Source: Clostridiales bacterium (GTDB lineage Bacteria > Bacillota > Clostridia > Christensenellales > Borkfalkiaceae). From it: a DNA stretch of 64,000 nucleotides. Under the pieces are notes generated by a model. That model saw nothing but the letters and a program-made list of their open reading frames with translations, did no database searches and was not told the origin of the DNA. The stretch covers positions 1 to 64,000 of the forward strand of contig SVHW01000002.1 in NCBI GenBank assembly GCA_015055655.1, in the 5' to 3' direction. Both the position numbers and the translations under genes were made by a program. Position 1 is the stretch's first letter, and each line of letters starts with the position of its first letter. Positions 17,016 through 26,307 of this stretch are shown here, piece after piece.

Positions 17016-17639
17016 GTGTACGAGATAACGGCGATAACGCCGCAAATCAAGGATAAAAGACGGTGCAACGTCTATATCGACGGTCGGTTTTATTGTGGAT
17101 TGACGGTAGAAACCGCCGTAAAAAACCGTTTGAAAGTGGGACAAACCGTTTCGCCTGAAACGTTGTCGCAAATCCAGTTGGAAAGCGAAAAAAACACGGC
17201 GCTCGATAAAGCGATGACGCATTTATCCGCGTCGCAAAAAACGGAAAAACAAATCCGTGATTTTTTATCGAAAAAAGGCTATTTATCTGCGGTGGCGGAT
17301 TACGTTGTGGAAAGATTGAAGGAATACGGTTTTCTCAATGATAAAGAATACGCGGAAACGTACGCTAAGTTTGCCTCCAAGAAAAAAGGAGCGCGCTTAA
17401 TCCGCGCGCAAATGCGGGAAAAAGGATTGACGGAAGAAGACGTGGACGCCGCGTTGGAAGGGATAGACGAAGAAACGCAGCTTTGCGCGGCGAAAGAGAT
17501 TTTGGATAAATATATGCGTTATAAGCAAGCGGATAAACTTACCTTGCAAAAGGCGGCAAAACACCTTATAAGCAAGGGATACGATTACGAAATCGTAAAA
17601 AGCGCCGTATCTGCTTACGGCAACGTAGAAGACGATTAA
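17016..17639 (+). CDS. recX: regulatory protein RecX
   Basis: GTG start after AAGGAGG; AMTHLSASQKTEKQIRDFLSKKGY...FASKKKGARLIRAQMREKGL. Confidence 0.9.
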   Translation: MYEITAITPQIKDKRRCNVYIDGRFYCGLTVETAVKNRLKVGQTVSPETLSQIQLESEKNTALDKAMTHLSASQKTEKQIRDFLSKKGYLSAVADYVVERLKEYGFLNDKEYAETYAKFASKKKGARLIRAQMREKGLTEEDVDAALEGIDEETQLCAAKEILDKYMRYKQADKLTLQKAAKHLISKGYDYEIVKSAVSAYGNVEDD

Positions 17640-17650
17640 AAGGTGGGGGT

Positions 17651-18361
17651 ATGTACGGGTTGAACGATAAAAAAATGCGTATAGAACGCTTTGAAGAATT
17701 GCCGTCCACCAACGATTACGCCAAGGAAAGACGCGCCTTGGGTGAAGATTGTGTCGTGATTGCCCGCAAGCAATCGGGCGGCAGGGGGACGAAAGGACGT
17801 TCGTTTGTGTCCACGGAAGGGGGCTTATATATGAGCAAGCTGACTTTTTACGAGGATTTGCCTGCCAAACGCGCGTTTGAAATTATGCAAACGGCGGCGA
17901 CAGCGGTGTGCGAAACGTTACGCGCTTTCGGCGTTTATCCAACGATTAAATGGCCTAACGATATCCTCGTAAACGGAAAAAAAATCTGCGGTATTTTAAT
18001 TGAAAATACGTTTTCTGGGGAGAACGTGCGCGCTTCTATCGTGGGGATAGGGCTTAACGTTTGCAACGTTTTGCCGCAAGAATTGCGCGCGATTGCCACC
18101 ACGTTGCAGACGGAAACGGGCAAAGAAATTGCCGTGGGCGACGTGGAAAAAATATTGCTTGACAAGCTTGCGGAAAAGGGGATTTGGAAAAACTACGCAA
18201 AGTACGTCGGGTTCATCGGGGAACGGGTATTGCTCCTTTGCGGGGAAAGGCAGATAGAGGCGATAATGCTCGGCGTAGATGAGGAAGGGAATTTGATGGC
18301 GAAAACGGCGGCTGGAGAAGAACGGTTTTCTTCAGCGGAAGTGTCGTTGAGAGGTGTGTGA
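17651..18361 (+). CDS. birA: biotin--[acetyl-CoA-carboxylase] ligase
   Basis: QSGGRGTKGRSFVS, IKWPNDILVNGKKICGILIE; no N-terminal HTH. Confidence 0.95.
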   Translation: MYGLNDKKMRIERFEELPSTNDYAKERRALGEDCVVIARKQSGGRGTKGRSFVSTEGGLYMSKLTFYEDLPAKRAFEIMQTAATAVCETLRAFGVYPTIKWPNDILVNGKKICGILIENTFSGENVRASIVGIGLNVCNVLPQELRAIATTLQTETGKEIAVGDVEKILLDKLAEKGIWKNYAKYVGFIGERVLLLCGERQIEAIMLGVDEEGNLMAKTAAGEERFSSAEVSLRGV

Positions 18362-19860
18362 TGACGAAAATATTGACTTGCGAGCAAATGCGCGACGCGG
18401 ACGAATACACGATAAAAGGAAGGGGAGTTCCTTCGCAAACGCTGATGGAAAGGGCGGGAAAAGCCTTGGCGGCGCAGGCGGAAAAGATGTCGGGAAACGG
18501 ACGTATTTTATGCGTGTGTGGGGGCGGTAATAACGGTGGCGACGGATTTATTTGCGCGCGGCTTTTGCGTTGCGGCGGATACGAAATAGACGCGGTTTGC
18601 ATGGCAAACCGTTTTTCTGCCGATTGTCAAATCGCCAAGGATAATTACGTGGCGGCAGGCGGAAAGGTATGGACGGAATTTCCTCAAAAGGAATATTCGC
18701 TCGTTATCGATTGTTTGCTGGGGACGGGCTTTCACGGTGCGCTTGGCGGAATATACGCAGACGCAATCCACAGGATAAACGATTATAAAAAAGGTGGCGC
18801 AAAAGTGCTGTCGGCGGATATTCCGTCGGGGGTAAACGGCGATAACGGCAGCGTGGAAGGCGTTGCCGTAAAAGCGGACGCAACGGTGTGCTTGGGCGAA
18901 ATAAAAGCAGGGGTATATCTTGGCGACGGGATAGATTATTCGGGAGAGAAATTGCGCGCGGATATAGGTATTGCAGTGCTTGAAAAAGAGTACGCGACGA
19001 TAATAGAAAGGGAAGACGTTGCCAATTTGCTGCCCAAACGTAACAGAAATACCCATAAAGGGAGTTACGGAAAGGCGGCGATAGTGGCTGGGAGTATGCA
19101 ATACACGGGCGCGGCGTATTTATCGGCGGCGGCGTGTTTGCGCGCAGGCGCAGGGTATACGACGTTGTTTTTGCCCAAATCGATTTTGCCGTATTACGTC
19201 TTGCGCTTGCCTGAGGTGCTTTTGCAATCCGTTTGTGAGGGTGAGAAGTTCACGTTTTTCGAACAAGATATGGAAAAGTTGCTTTCGTACGATTCGATTG
19301 CTTACGGTATGGGTATGGGTTGCACGGAAGAAGTAGCGAAAGGCGCGAGATATCTATTGGAAAATTACGAAGGGAAGCTGATATTGGACGCAGACGGGAT
19401 AAACGCGTTGGCTGCCTATGAAAACGTTGCAAAAGTATTCAAAAGCAAACGTTGCGACGTATTGATTACACCGCACGTCAAAGAGTTTTCTCGGTTGTCA
19501 GGAGAGCGCGTGGAAAGCATTTTACAAGGGGGTATGTACGCGCCGACGGCGTTTGCCAAAGAAAATAACGTCACCGTGGCGTTAAAAAACGCCGTGACGT
19601 TGATAACGGACGGCGAAAGGGTATTTGTAAACGTTACGGGAAACGCAGGGCAAGCCAAGGGCGGCAGCGGCGACGTATTATCGGGAGTGCTTGCGGGGCT
19701 TTGCGCGCAAGGGTTTTCTACGCTGGATAGCGCGCGTATTGGGGGATATATCGTCGGTAAAGCGGCGGATATCGCCGTGAAAAAGCAAGGGGAATACGCG
19801 CTGATTGCAAGCGACGTGATAGAGAAATTGGGGGAGGCGTTTTTATCGTTACGCAATTAG
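18358..19860 (+). CDS. nnrD: bifunctional NAD(P)H-hydrate epimerase / ADP-dependent dehydratase
   Basis: CGGGNNGGDGFICARLL and GKAAIVAGSMQYTGAAYLSAAACLRAGAGY...NAGQAKGGSGDVLSG. Confidence 0.95.
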   Translation: MMTKILTCEQMRDADEYTIKGRGVPSQTLMERAGKALAAQAEKMSGNGRILCVCGGGNNGGDGFICARLLRCGGYEIDAVCMANRFSADCQIAKDNYVAAGGKVWTEFPQKEYSLVIDCLLGTGFHGALGGIYADAIHRINDYKKGGAKVLSADIPSGVNGDNGSVEGVAVKADATVCLGEIKAGVYLGDGIDYSGEKLRADIGIAVLEKEYATIIEREDVANLLPKRNRNTHKGSYGKAAIVAGSMQYTGAAYLSAAACLRAGAGYTTLFLPKSILPYYVLRLPEVLLQSVCEGEKFTFFEQDMEKLLSYDSIAYGMGMGCTEEVAKGARYLLENYEGKLILDADGINALAAYENVAKVFKSKRCDVLITPHVKEFSRLSGERVESILQGGMYAPTAFAKENNVTVALKNAVTLITDGERVFVNVTGNAGQAKGGSGDVLSGVLAGLCAQGFSTLDSARIGGYIVGKAADIAVKKQGEYALIASDVIEKLGEAFLSLRN

Positions 19861-20609
19861 TCGGCGTATCCGAAAATGCGGATGACGATTGCCGTCAATA
19901 GTAAAACGCTGCCAAAGACGAGATAATAGTAAGGAAAAGGAGTTATCAACGAAGAAAGCAACAGTAAGCAGCCGCCGACGAGAAAACGGCGGCTGTTGCG
20001 TTTGGAAAAACAGGCGCGGAGGCGTATTTTACGCTTATTTTGCGGCGTGGGCTCGCCCAAGAAACGTTCGGGCAGGGCGTTGGCGGATTTGATTAGGCTG
20101 TAAATTTCGTTCCCCGTCCAAATGCGGATATTCAAACGTTCGCATAAGCGTTTTGCGTCTTCGTCGATAAGATTGCAAAGCAAAATTTTTTGTTTGGAAG
20201 TTTTCAATCGGGAAATGCCTGCGATATCGTCTGCGGTAACGGGCGCAAAACGCAATTTAAGGAAATAAAAAGCTTCGGCGTTGGTTAATTTTAAAGGGCC
20301 GAAACGTTGCGTTGCGTTTTGTTGCGAAAACACGGAGAGAAAGAAAGCTGTTTTTTTGGCGTCGGATAATAGGGATAGATGGGTGAGCAGTTTGCTTTTT
20401 TGCGTTTCTTCTTCCCGTTGAAGAAACAGCCGTTTGCGCTTGTTTTGGCTTAACGCGCCGACGCCAAACGCGGCGATTCCGCCGCAAACGAGGGAGAGTA
20501 AAATGGCAACGGGCATACGCATACCCAAATAGCGGAAAAAACATAATAAGAAAATTCCCACGAGGGAAAATGTGAAAAGTAAATCGGAAATAAAAGCGGT
20601 TTTTCTCAT
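19857..20609 (-). CDS. hypothetical membrane protein
   Basis: Two N-terminal and two C-terminal hydrophobic segments flanking a soluble domain; no family recognised. Confidence 0.7.
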   Translation of the reverse strand: MRKTAFISDLLFTFSLVGIFLLCFFRYLGMRMPVAILLSLVCGGIAAFGVGALSQNKRKRLFLQREEETQKSKLLTHLSLLSDAKKTAFFLSVFSQQNATQRFGPLKLTNAEAFYFLKLRFAPVTADDIAGISRLKTSKQKILLCNLIDEDAKRLCERLNIRIWTGNEIYSLIKSANALPERFLGEPTPQNKRKIRLRACFSKRNSRRFLVGGCLLLLSSLITPFPYYYLVFGSVLLLTAIVIRIFGYAD

Positions 20610-20644
20610 AGATAAATTTTTGCCGAGTTTTTTGCATTATAAAC

Positions 20645-20673
20645 TTGAAAAAAAGAAAAATATATTGTATAAT
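20645..20673 (+). promoter_or_regulatory. sigma-A type promoter of nadD-yqeK
   Basis: TTGAAA-17 bp-TATAAT. Confidence 0.7.
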
Positions 20674-20700
20674 GTAAAAAACGAGATAAGGGGTGAAGCG

Positions 20701-21903
20701 GTGCGGATAGGTATCTTCGGTGGGTCTTTCGACCCTGTGCATAACGAACACGTGCGGCTTGTCGAGGCGGCGATAAAAACGTTGGCGTTGGACAAGTTGT
20801 TCGTGCTGCCTGCGCATACGCCGCCGCATAAACAAGGGAAACGTATATCCGATGACGAAGCGCGCTTGCAGATGTGTCGTTTGGCGTTTTCCGCCGTGCC
20901 CAACGTGGAAGTGAGCGATTACGAAATTTCGCAGGGCGGAACGAGTTATACCTATTTGACCTGTCGCCATTTTCAAAAGCTGTATCCACAAGCCAAGCTG
21001 TATTTTCTCGTAGGGACGGATATGTTGCGCGATTTTCCCACGTGGAAAAATCCCGAAGAAATTCTTTCCGTGGCTACGCTTGCCGTTTGCGCCCGTAACG
21101 AACGTGACGGTTGGTGGAAAGAAGAGAAAGATTCGTTTTACGAACGGTTTCATAAGGATTTCGCCGTTATCGATTATAACGGCGCGCCCGTATCTTCTAC
21201 GGAAATTCGGGTGCGCGCAGCGGCGAAATTGCCTTTGAGCGCGTTTGTTGATAAAAGCGTGGAAGAATACGTTTATGCAAACCGATTATACGAAATACGA
21301 GGGGCAAGCGAGGCGTTGGCTTTGCAAAAACCCACACGCGCGGCGCACAGCGTACGCGTCGCGATAACAGCGGCGAAACGCGCCGTGTCTTTGGGGATAG
21401 ACGAGGAAAAGGTGCTGACGGCGGCGCTTTTTCACGATTGTGCGAAAAATTTGGCGACGGACAGCCCGTTGTTGCGTGGCTTTGCCTTGCAAGAGGATTG
21501 GGGAGAAGTGCCTTTGCCCGTCCTGCATCAATTTACGGGCGCGTACGTTGGCGAAACGGCGTTTGGGATAACGGACGAAGACGTGTTAAACGCTATCCGT
21601 TATCATACCAGCGGAAAAGAAGAGATGACGCCGCTTGGGGCGTTGATATTTCTTGCCGATATGGTGGAGGAAGAAAGAATATACGACGGCGTGGACGTCT
21701 TACGGCGGTTGTATTGGAAGGAGACGACGAAAGGGGAATCGCAAAAAAATTTGTTTGCGTGTCTTTTGGAAGCGTTGCGGCGAACGATAGAATATTTGGA
21801 AGAGAAAGGCGAAATTGTATATCCGCTTACCAAACGGGCGTATGCATATTATTTAGCAAAAAGCAAAGGAGAAGATTATGGAAAAGATTGCGGTAACAAG
21901 TAA
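20701..21903 (+). CDS. nadD: nicotinate-nucleotide adenylyltransferase fused to YqeK-type HD phosphohydrolase
   Basis: GTG start; MRIGIFGGSFDPVHNEHVRLVEAA then RAAHSVRVAITAAKRAVSLGIDEEKVLTAALFHDCAKNL. Confidence 0.93.
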   Translation: MRIGIFGGSFDPVHNEHVRLVEAAIKTLALDKLFVLPAHTPPHKQGKRISDDEARLQMCRLAFSAVPNVEVSDYEISQGGTSYTYLTCRHFQKLYPQAKLYFLVGTDMLRDFPTWKNPEEILSVATLAVCARNERDGWWKEEKDSFYERFHKDFAVIDYNGAPVSSTEIRVRAAAKLPLSAFVDKSVEEYVYANRLYEIRGASEALALQKPTRAAHSVRVAITAAKRAVSLGIDEEKVLTAALFHDCAKNLATDSPLLRGFALQEDWGEVPLPVLHQFTGAYVGETAFGITDEDVLNAIRYHTSGKEEMTPLGALIFLADMVEEERIYDGVDVLRRLYWKETTKGESQKNLFACLLEALRRTIEYLEEKGEIVYPLTKRAYAYYLAKSKGEDYGKDCGNK

Positions 21904-22285
21904 AGAATTGGCTTTGGCGGTTTGTAAAGCGTTGGCAGACAAACGGGGGAAAGATATCGTCAGTTTGTACGTGCGAGAAAAGACGGACCTTTGCGATTAT
22001 TTTATCGTGGCAAGCGGCAGCAACGCGCCCCAAATCCGCGCGATGGGCGAACGCGTAGAAGAATTGGTAGAGAAGGAATTAGGGCTTGTGCCTACCCGTA
22101 CGGAAGGCGTCCGTGACGGACGTTGGGCGGTGGTGGATTACGGCGACGTTATCGTGCATATTTTTAACGACGAAACGCGGCTTTTTTATCATCTGGAAAG
22201 GCTTTGGACGGACGGGGGGAATTTGGAAAAATTCAACGATAAAACCAACGAATTCGAACCTGTGAACTCTACGGAAACGAAATAA
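21878..22285 (+). CDS. rsfS: ribosome silencing factor RsfS
   Basis: DIVSLYVREKTDLCDYFIVASGSNAPQIRAMGERVEE...RDGRWAVVDYGDVIVHIFNDETRLFYHLERLW. Confidence 0.97.
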   Translation: MEKIAVTSKELALAVCKALADKRGKDIVSLYVREKTDLCDYFIVASGSNAPQIRAMGERVEELVEKELGLVPTRTEGVRDGRWAVVDYGDVIVHIFNDETRLFYHLERLWTDGGNLEKFNDKTNEFEPVNSTETK

Positions 22286-22305
22286 AAAGAATACGATTTA
22301 AACGC

Positions 22306-22346
22306 ATACCTGCCCCGTCCGTTTTTGAAACGGACGGGGCAGGTAT
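22306..22346. terminator. perfect 19-bp inverted repeat between convergent genes
   Basis: atacctgccccgtccgttt-ttg-aaacggacggggcaggtat; only short T-runs follow. Confidence 0.65.
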
Positions 22347-22376
22347 TCTTCGAGAAAGAAGGAGGTATGTACGCTT

Positions 22377-22652
22377 TTATTTAAAACGGATTTGCTTTGG
22401 CTCGCTAAAGTTTGATTTTACGCGTTTTTTTCGCTCGACGATATAATAGATGGGTTCGGGTATCTTTTCCGGTGCTGCTTCGGTTGTCTTGTCTGTTTTT
22501 TCCTCGTTTTTTTCTGGCGTTTTGGACGCTTGTTTGCGGTATAATTGCCCCAAACGGGCAAGGCGCAATACGTGTACGCCGATGAAGCAAAGGGCAAATA
22601 GTAACGTCAGCCAAAATATCCCAAAAGCGGAAGAAATCAATAAGGTATTCAT
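22377..22652 (-). CDS. small hypothetical membrane protein
   Basis: MNTLLISSAFGIFWLTLLFALCFIGVHVLRLARL TM then charged tail; upstream ORF-track extension overlaps the divergent gene and is unlikely. Confidence 0.6.
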   Translation of the reverse strand: MNTLLISSAFGIFWLTLLFALCFIGVHVLRLARLGQLYRKQASKTPEKNEEKTDKTTEAAPEKIPEPIYYIVERKKRVKSNFSEPKQIRFK

Positions 22653-22733
22653 ACGGAAAGTATACATTTTTTTTATTGTCACAAATTGACGGCGATTGGT
22701 ATAAGAGGGAAAGCTTTGTCGTATAATCGAGAT

Positions 22734-23642
22734 ATGGACAAACAATTTCAACAAGACGATGTTTTTACCAAGGCAAACGTGGACGTGGCAAGCGGCGTAT
22801 TTTTGACGAGCAAAGACGCTGAAGAATTTCGCGCTTATAAAAGAAGAAAAAAGATGACGGAGGTGGCGCTTGCCGTCACCCGTTCGCAAGGCTCGCTATA
22901 TAACGGTGAAGATTTACAACGGGTGTGCGAACGCGCAATCCGTTTAAGACAAGCGGCAATCAAAACGCCTTTATCCAAATTGGACGAAGCAAAAAAGCGG
23001 CTGGCGGGCAGTTTCGTACGGTTAGATTGCGTAGTGGGCGGCGACGGAGAAACGCTGGATAAAGTGAAGGCGTACGAGGCGCGTTTGGCTGTGAAAAAGG
23101 GGGCGAAAGAGATTACCGTGCCCGTTACTCCTTCCCTTTTTGACGCAGCCCGTTATACGGAACTGAGAAAGGGCTTGAAAAAGATTAAAAGGGCGATAGG
23201 AAAGGCTACTTTGAAAGTACGGGTAGAAAAAATCTATTCTCCTACGGCGCTTTCCCGTATGGCAAGGATAGCCAGCGAAATTGGCGCAGGGTATTACAGC
23301 GTGCCGTATTTTCCGGGTTGCGAACGGTTGCGTTTGGATTTGACGAAGGGTTGTCTATTGGAAACGACGGGCGTGGAAACGAAAGAGACCTTTCAAACGT
23401 TGACGGAAAAGGGCGTGGAACGTATCGTAACGGATAAAGCGTGGGAAATTTACAACGATTGGATGCGCGAAGCGCAGGACGCGCCGTTAACGGATAAGAA
23501 CGCCGTCGTGGCAACGACGAGTGGCAGCGACGCGTCTTCTTGCGCCACGAAATTTTTAGAAATAGCAGAAAAAACGAACCAAGCAAAGAAAGGGGAAACG
23601 CCTACTCCTCGTCAAGAGAAAATGGATATCAAGTTATTGTGA
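22734..23642 (+). CDS. hypothetical protein with DeoC/DERA-like TIM-barrel features
   Basis: CVVGGDGETLDKVKAYEARLAVKKGAKEITV resembles the DERA TVVGFPxG...KxxEAxxAxxxGAxEID segment. Confidence 0.6.
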   Translation: MDKQFQQDDVFTKANVDVASGVFLTSKDAEEFRAYKRRKKMTEVALAVTRSQGSLYNGEDLQRVCERAIRLRQAAIKTPLSKLDEAKKRLAGSFVRLDCVVGGDGETLDKVKAYEARLAVKKGAKEITVPVTPSLFDAARYTELRKGLKKIKRAIGKATLKVRVEKIYSPTALSRMARIASEIGAGYYSVPYFPGCERLRLDLTKGCLLETTGVETKETFQTLTEKGVERIVTDKAWEIYNDWMREAQDAPLTDKNAVVATTSGSDASSCATKFLEIAEKTNQAKKGETPTPRQEKMDIKLL

Positions 23643-23645
23643 CAG

Positions 23646-23670
23646 AAAGCCGCCGACAGGGCGGCTTTTT
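23646..23670 (+). terminator. Rho-independent terminator
   Basis: aaagccgccgacagggcggcttttt. Confidence 0.8.
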
Positions 23671-23717
23671 CGCTGTAATACGCACATAACGCAAGCGCAG
23701 ACGACGTATAATAGGGT

Positions 23718-24431
23718 ATGGTTAACGCAAAAAAAATCGTTGTTATATGTTGTCTTGCCGTGGTGTTTACGTTCACGGCGGCGTTAGGGTTGTGCGTACG
23801 GGCGTTATACGCACCGCAAGCGGTGTTTGCCGTGGACGGCGTATGGAAAATAGTGATAGACGCAGGGCACGGCGGCATTGACGGCGGTGTGACGGGGATA
23901 ACGACGGGGGTAAAGGAGAGCGATTTGAATTTGCAAATCTCTTTCGAGTTAAAAGAAAGGCTGGAAAGAGCAGGTTTTTCCGTCGTTATGACGAGGAAGA
24001 CGGAGGCAGGGTTGTACGATACGACGGCGAAAGGCTTTAAAAAACGGGATATGTTAAAGAGAAAAGAGTGCATTGAAAAGGAAAATCCGTCGCTGGTTAT
24101 TTCCGTGCATCAAAATTATTACGCGTCGGCAAGCCAACGGGGTGCGCAAGTTTTTTACGGGAACAATTCGCCGAAAAGCAAGCTGTTGGCAACGGCGTTA
24201 CAGGAAAAATTAAACGCGGTATATGAAAAGCACGCGGCAAAGCCGCGTAAGGCGGCGTTTGGCGATTACTTTATGCTAAAATGCGCCGCCGCGCCGTCCG
24301 TTATCGTAGAGTGCGGTTTTTTATCCAGCCCTTTGGACGAAGCGCTGCTGAAAACGGAGAGCTGGCAAAAAACGTTGGCGGAGGCAATCACCGAAGGTGT
24401 AACTACGTTTTTTATCGAACAAACCGCATAA
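23718..24431 (+). CDS. cwlD: N-acetylmuramoyl-L-alanine amidase, CwlD-like
   Basis: IVIDAGHGGIDGGVTG...ESDLNLQISFELKERLERAGFSVVMTR...SVIVECGFLSSPLDEALL; N-terminal TM. Confidence 0.85.
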   Translation: MVNAKKIVVICCLAVVFTFTAALGLCVRALYAPQAVFAVDGVWKIVIDAGHGGIDGGVTGITTGVKESDLNLQISFELKERLERAGFSVVMTRKTEAGLYDTTAKGFKKRDMLKRKECIEKENPSLVISVHQNYYASASQRGAQVFYGNNSPKSKLLATALQEKLNAVYEKHAAKPRKAAFGDYFMLKCAAAPSVIVECGFLSSPLDEALLKTESWQKTLAEAITEGVTTFFIEQTA

Positions 24432-24457
24432 CGGGGAAGAAAATTTTACGGAATTAC

Positions 24458-24486
24458 TTGTTATTTTTTCTTTGTTGTGTTATAAT
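24458..24486 (+). promoter_or_regulatory. sigma-A type promoter of mrnC-rlmB-sigH
   Basis: TTGTTA-17 bp-TATAAT. Confidence 0.6.
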
Positions 24487-24516
24487 ATAAGGAAAGATTG
24501 AAAAGGAGTTTCACAC

Positions 24517-24951
24517 GTGGACGGATACGGTTGTATGGAAAAAGCGAAGGCATCGCAAATCAACCCGATTACGCTGGCGTTTTTAGGCGACGCCGTGTAT
24601 TCGTTATACGTGCGACAAAAGCTGGTGGTATCCGGCACGGGGAAGGCGGCGGATTTTCAGCGAGCAGCGTCGAAAATCGTTTCCGCGAAAGGGCAAAGCG
24701 CGTTTTTAGAAAGAGTGCTGCCCGTCCTCACCGAAGAAGAAACGGAAATTTATCGTCGGGGTAGAAATGCGAAAAAACCGACGAAGAGCAAGAGCGCGAG
24801 CGCGGCTGAATATAGCCGTTCTACGGGGTTTGAAGCGGTGCTTGGATATTTGCATTTGATAGGCGAACAGGCGCGGATACAAACGCTGTTGGCGATGATT
24901 GACGACACAGAGTTACAAGGCGTTGCCTTGGAAAAAGTATATAAACCGTAA
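24517..24951 (+). CDS. mrnC: Mini-ribonuclease 3
   Basis: NPITLAFLGDAVYSLYVRQKLV...RRGRNAK...STGFEAVLGYLHLIGE; GTG start with AAGGAG. Confidence 0.92.
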   Translation: MDGYGCMEKAKASQINPITLAFLGDAVYSLYVRQKLVVSGTGKAADFQRAASKIVSAKGQSAFLERVLPVLTEEETEIYRRGRNAKKPTKSKSASAAEYSRSTGFEAVLGYLHLIGEQARIQTLLAMIDDTELQGVALEKVYKP

Positions 24952-24966
24952 CGAAGGGAAAACGAG

Positions 24967-25689
24967 ATGAAAACGGAAGGAAGAAACGCTGTTATAGAGC
25001 TGTTGAAGACGGGAAAAAATATTGATAAATTGCTCATCGAAAAGGGAGCGCAAGGCTCGGTTTCGATGATTTTTGCCGAGGCGAGAAAGCGGAATATCCG
25101 CGTGCAATTCGTGGACAAGCAGGTGCTTGATAAAGAGAGTGTTTCTCGCCGTCATCAAGGCGTTATTGCGTTTACGACCGATTACGAGTATTACGATTTG
25201 GACGAGATTATCGCTGAGAAAAAGAGCGAAAAGGGCGGCTTTATCGTGCTTTGCGACGGCATCGAGGACGTGCATAATTTGGGCAGCATTATCCGCGTGG
25301 CAGAGTGCGCAGGCGCGGACGGAATCGTGATACCGCGCTCTTCCAGCGCGTCGGTGACGGAAAGCGTTATCCGTATTTCCGCAGGCGCGGCAGAGCATAT
25401 GAAGGTGGCGAAAGTATCCAATTTAAACCAAGCGGTAGAAACGCTGCAAAAAAACGGGTATTGGGTGTATGCGTTGGAAGCAGGCGGCGAGGATATTTAT
25501 AAAGAAAAATTCGAGGGCAACGTCGCGCTTATCGTCGGCGGCGAGGATAGCGGCGTAAAGCGTTTAACCAAAGAAAAATGCGATAAGACGTTGTCCATTC
25601 CGTTGCAGGGAAAGGTGAATTCGCTCAATGCGTCGGTGGCGCTGGGGATAGCGGCGTACGAAGTGGTGAGAAACCGTATCGGCGGTTAA
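24967..25689 (+). CDS. rlmB: 23S rRNA (guanosine(2251)-2'-O)-methyltransferase
   Basis: SpoU signatures LCDGIEDVHNLGSIIRVAECAGADGIVIP, LSIPLQGKVNSLNASVALGIAAYE. Confidence 0.93.
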   Translation: MKTEGRNAVIELLKTGKNIDKLLIEKGAQGSVSMIFAEARKRNIRVQFVDKQVLDKESVSRRHQGVIAFTTDYEYYDLDEIIAEKKSEKGGFIVLCDGIEDVHNLGSIIRVAECAGADGIVIPRSSSASVTESVIRISAGAAEHMKVAKVSNLNQAVETLQKNGYWVYALEAGGEDIYKEKFEGNVALIVGGEDSGVKRLTKEKCDKTLSIPLQGKVNSLNASVALGIAAYEVVRNRIGG

Positions 25690-25699
25690 AGGAAAGGAT

Positions 25700-26305
25700 A
25701 TGCAAGAGGAAAAAAGAGAATTACATACGGAAACGGACGAAACGCTCGTTTCGATGGCGCAAAGCGGAGATAAAACTGCGGAAGCGGAGCTATTGCTTCG
25801 ATATCGCAATCTCGTCCGTTTTTACGCGCGAAAATTTTTCCTTGTCGGCGGAGAAGCGGAAGATTTGATACAGGAAGGGATGATTGGTTTGTATCAAGCT
25901 ATCGGGAGTTTTAAAACGAACGGCGCGGACAAGCGCAGTTTTAAAAAATTTGCTTCTCTTTGCGTATGGCGACAAATTATCGACGCGGTGAAGGTAGCGG
26001 CGGGGAAGAAAAACGAGCCGTTGAAAGATTACGTGTCTATCGCTGACGAGGGTATGTCGCTGACGGAACTCGACCCGGAACAAACGGTGATTTTAAACGA
26101 CGATAGAAAAGAGTTGAACGATAAAATGTCGCGTATTTTGACGGATACCGAATTTAAGGTGTTTACGATGTATATGGACGGCAGAAGTTGTGCGGAAATA
26201 TGCGAGATAACGGGCAAGGCGTACAAGAGCGTGGATAACGCCGTACAGCGCAGCAAACAGAAATTGCGCAAAGCATTGCAAAACAATCGGCGGAAAGGAG
26301 AGTAA
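25700..26305 (+). CDS. sigH: RNA polymerase sigma factor SigH-like
   Basis: RNLVRFYARKFFLVGGEAEDLIQEGMIGLYQAI...SVDNAVQRSKQKLRKAL; mrnC-rlmB-sigH order. Confidence 0.88.
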   Translation: MQEEKRELHTETDETLVSMAQSGDKTAEAELLLRYRNLVRFYARKFFLVGGEAEDLIQEGMIGLYQAIGSFKTNGADKRSFKKFASLCVWRQIIDAVKVAAGKKNEPLKDYVSIADEGMSLTELDPEQTVILNDDRKELNDKMSRILTDTEFKVFTMYMDGRSCAEICEITGKAYKSVDNAVQRSKQKLRKALQNNRRKGE

Positions 26306-26307
26306 TT

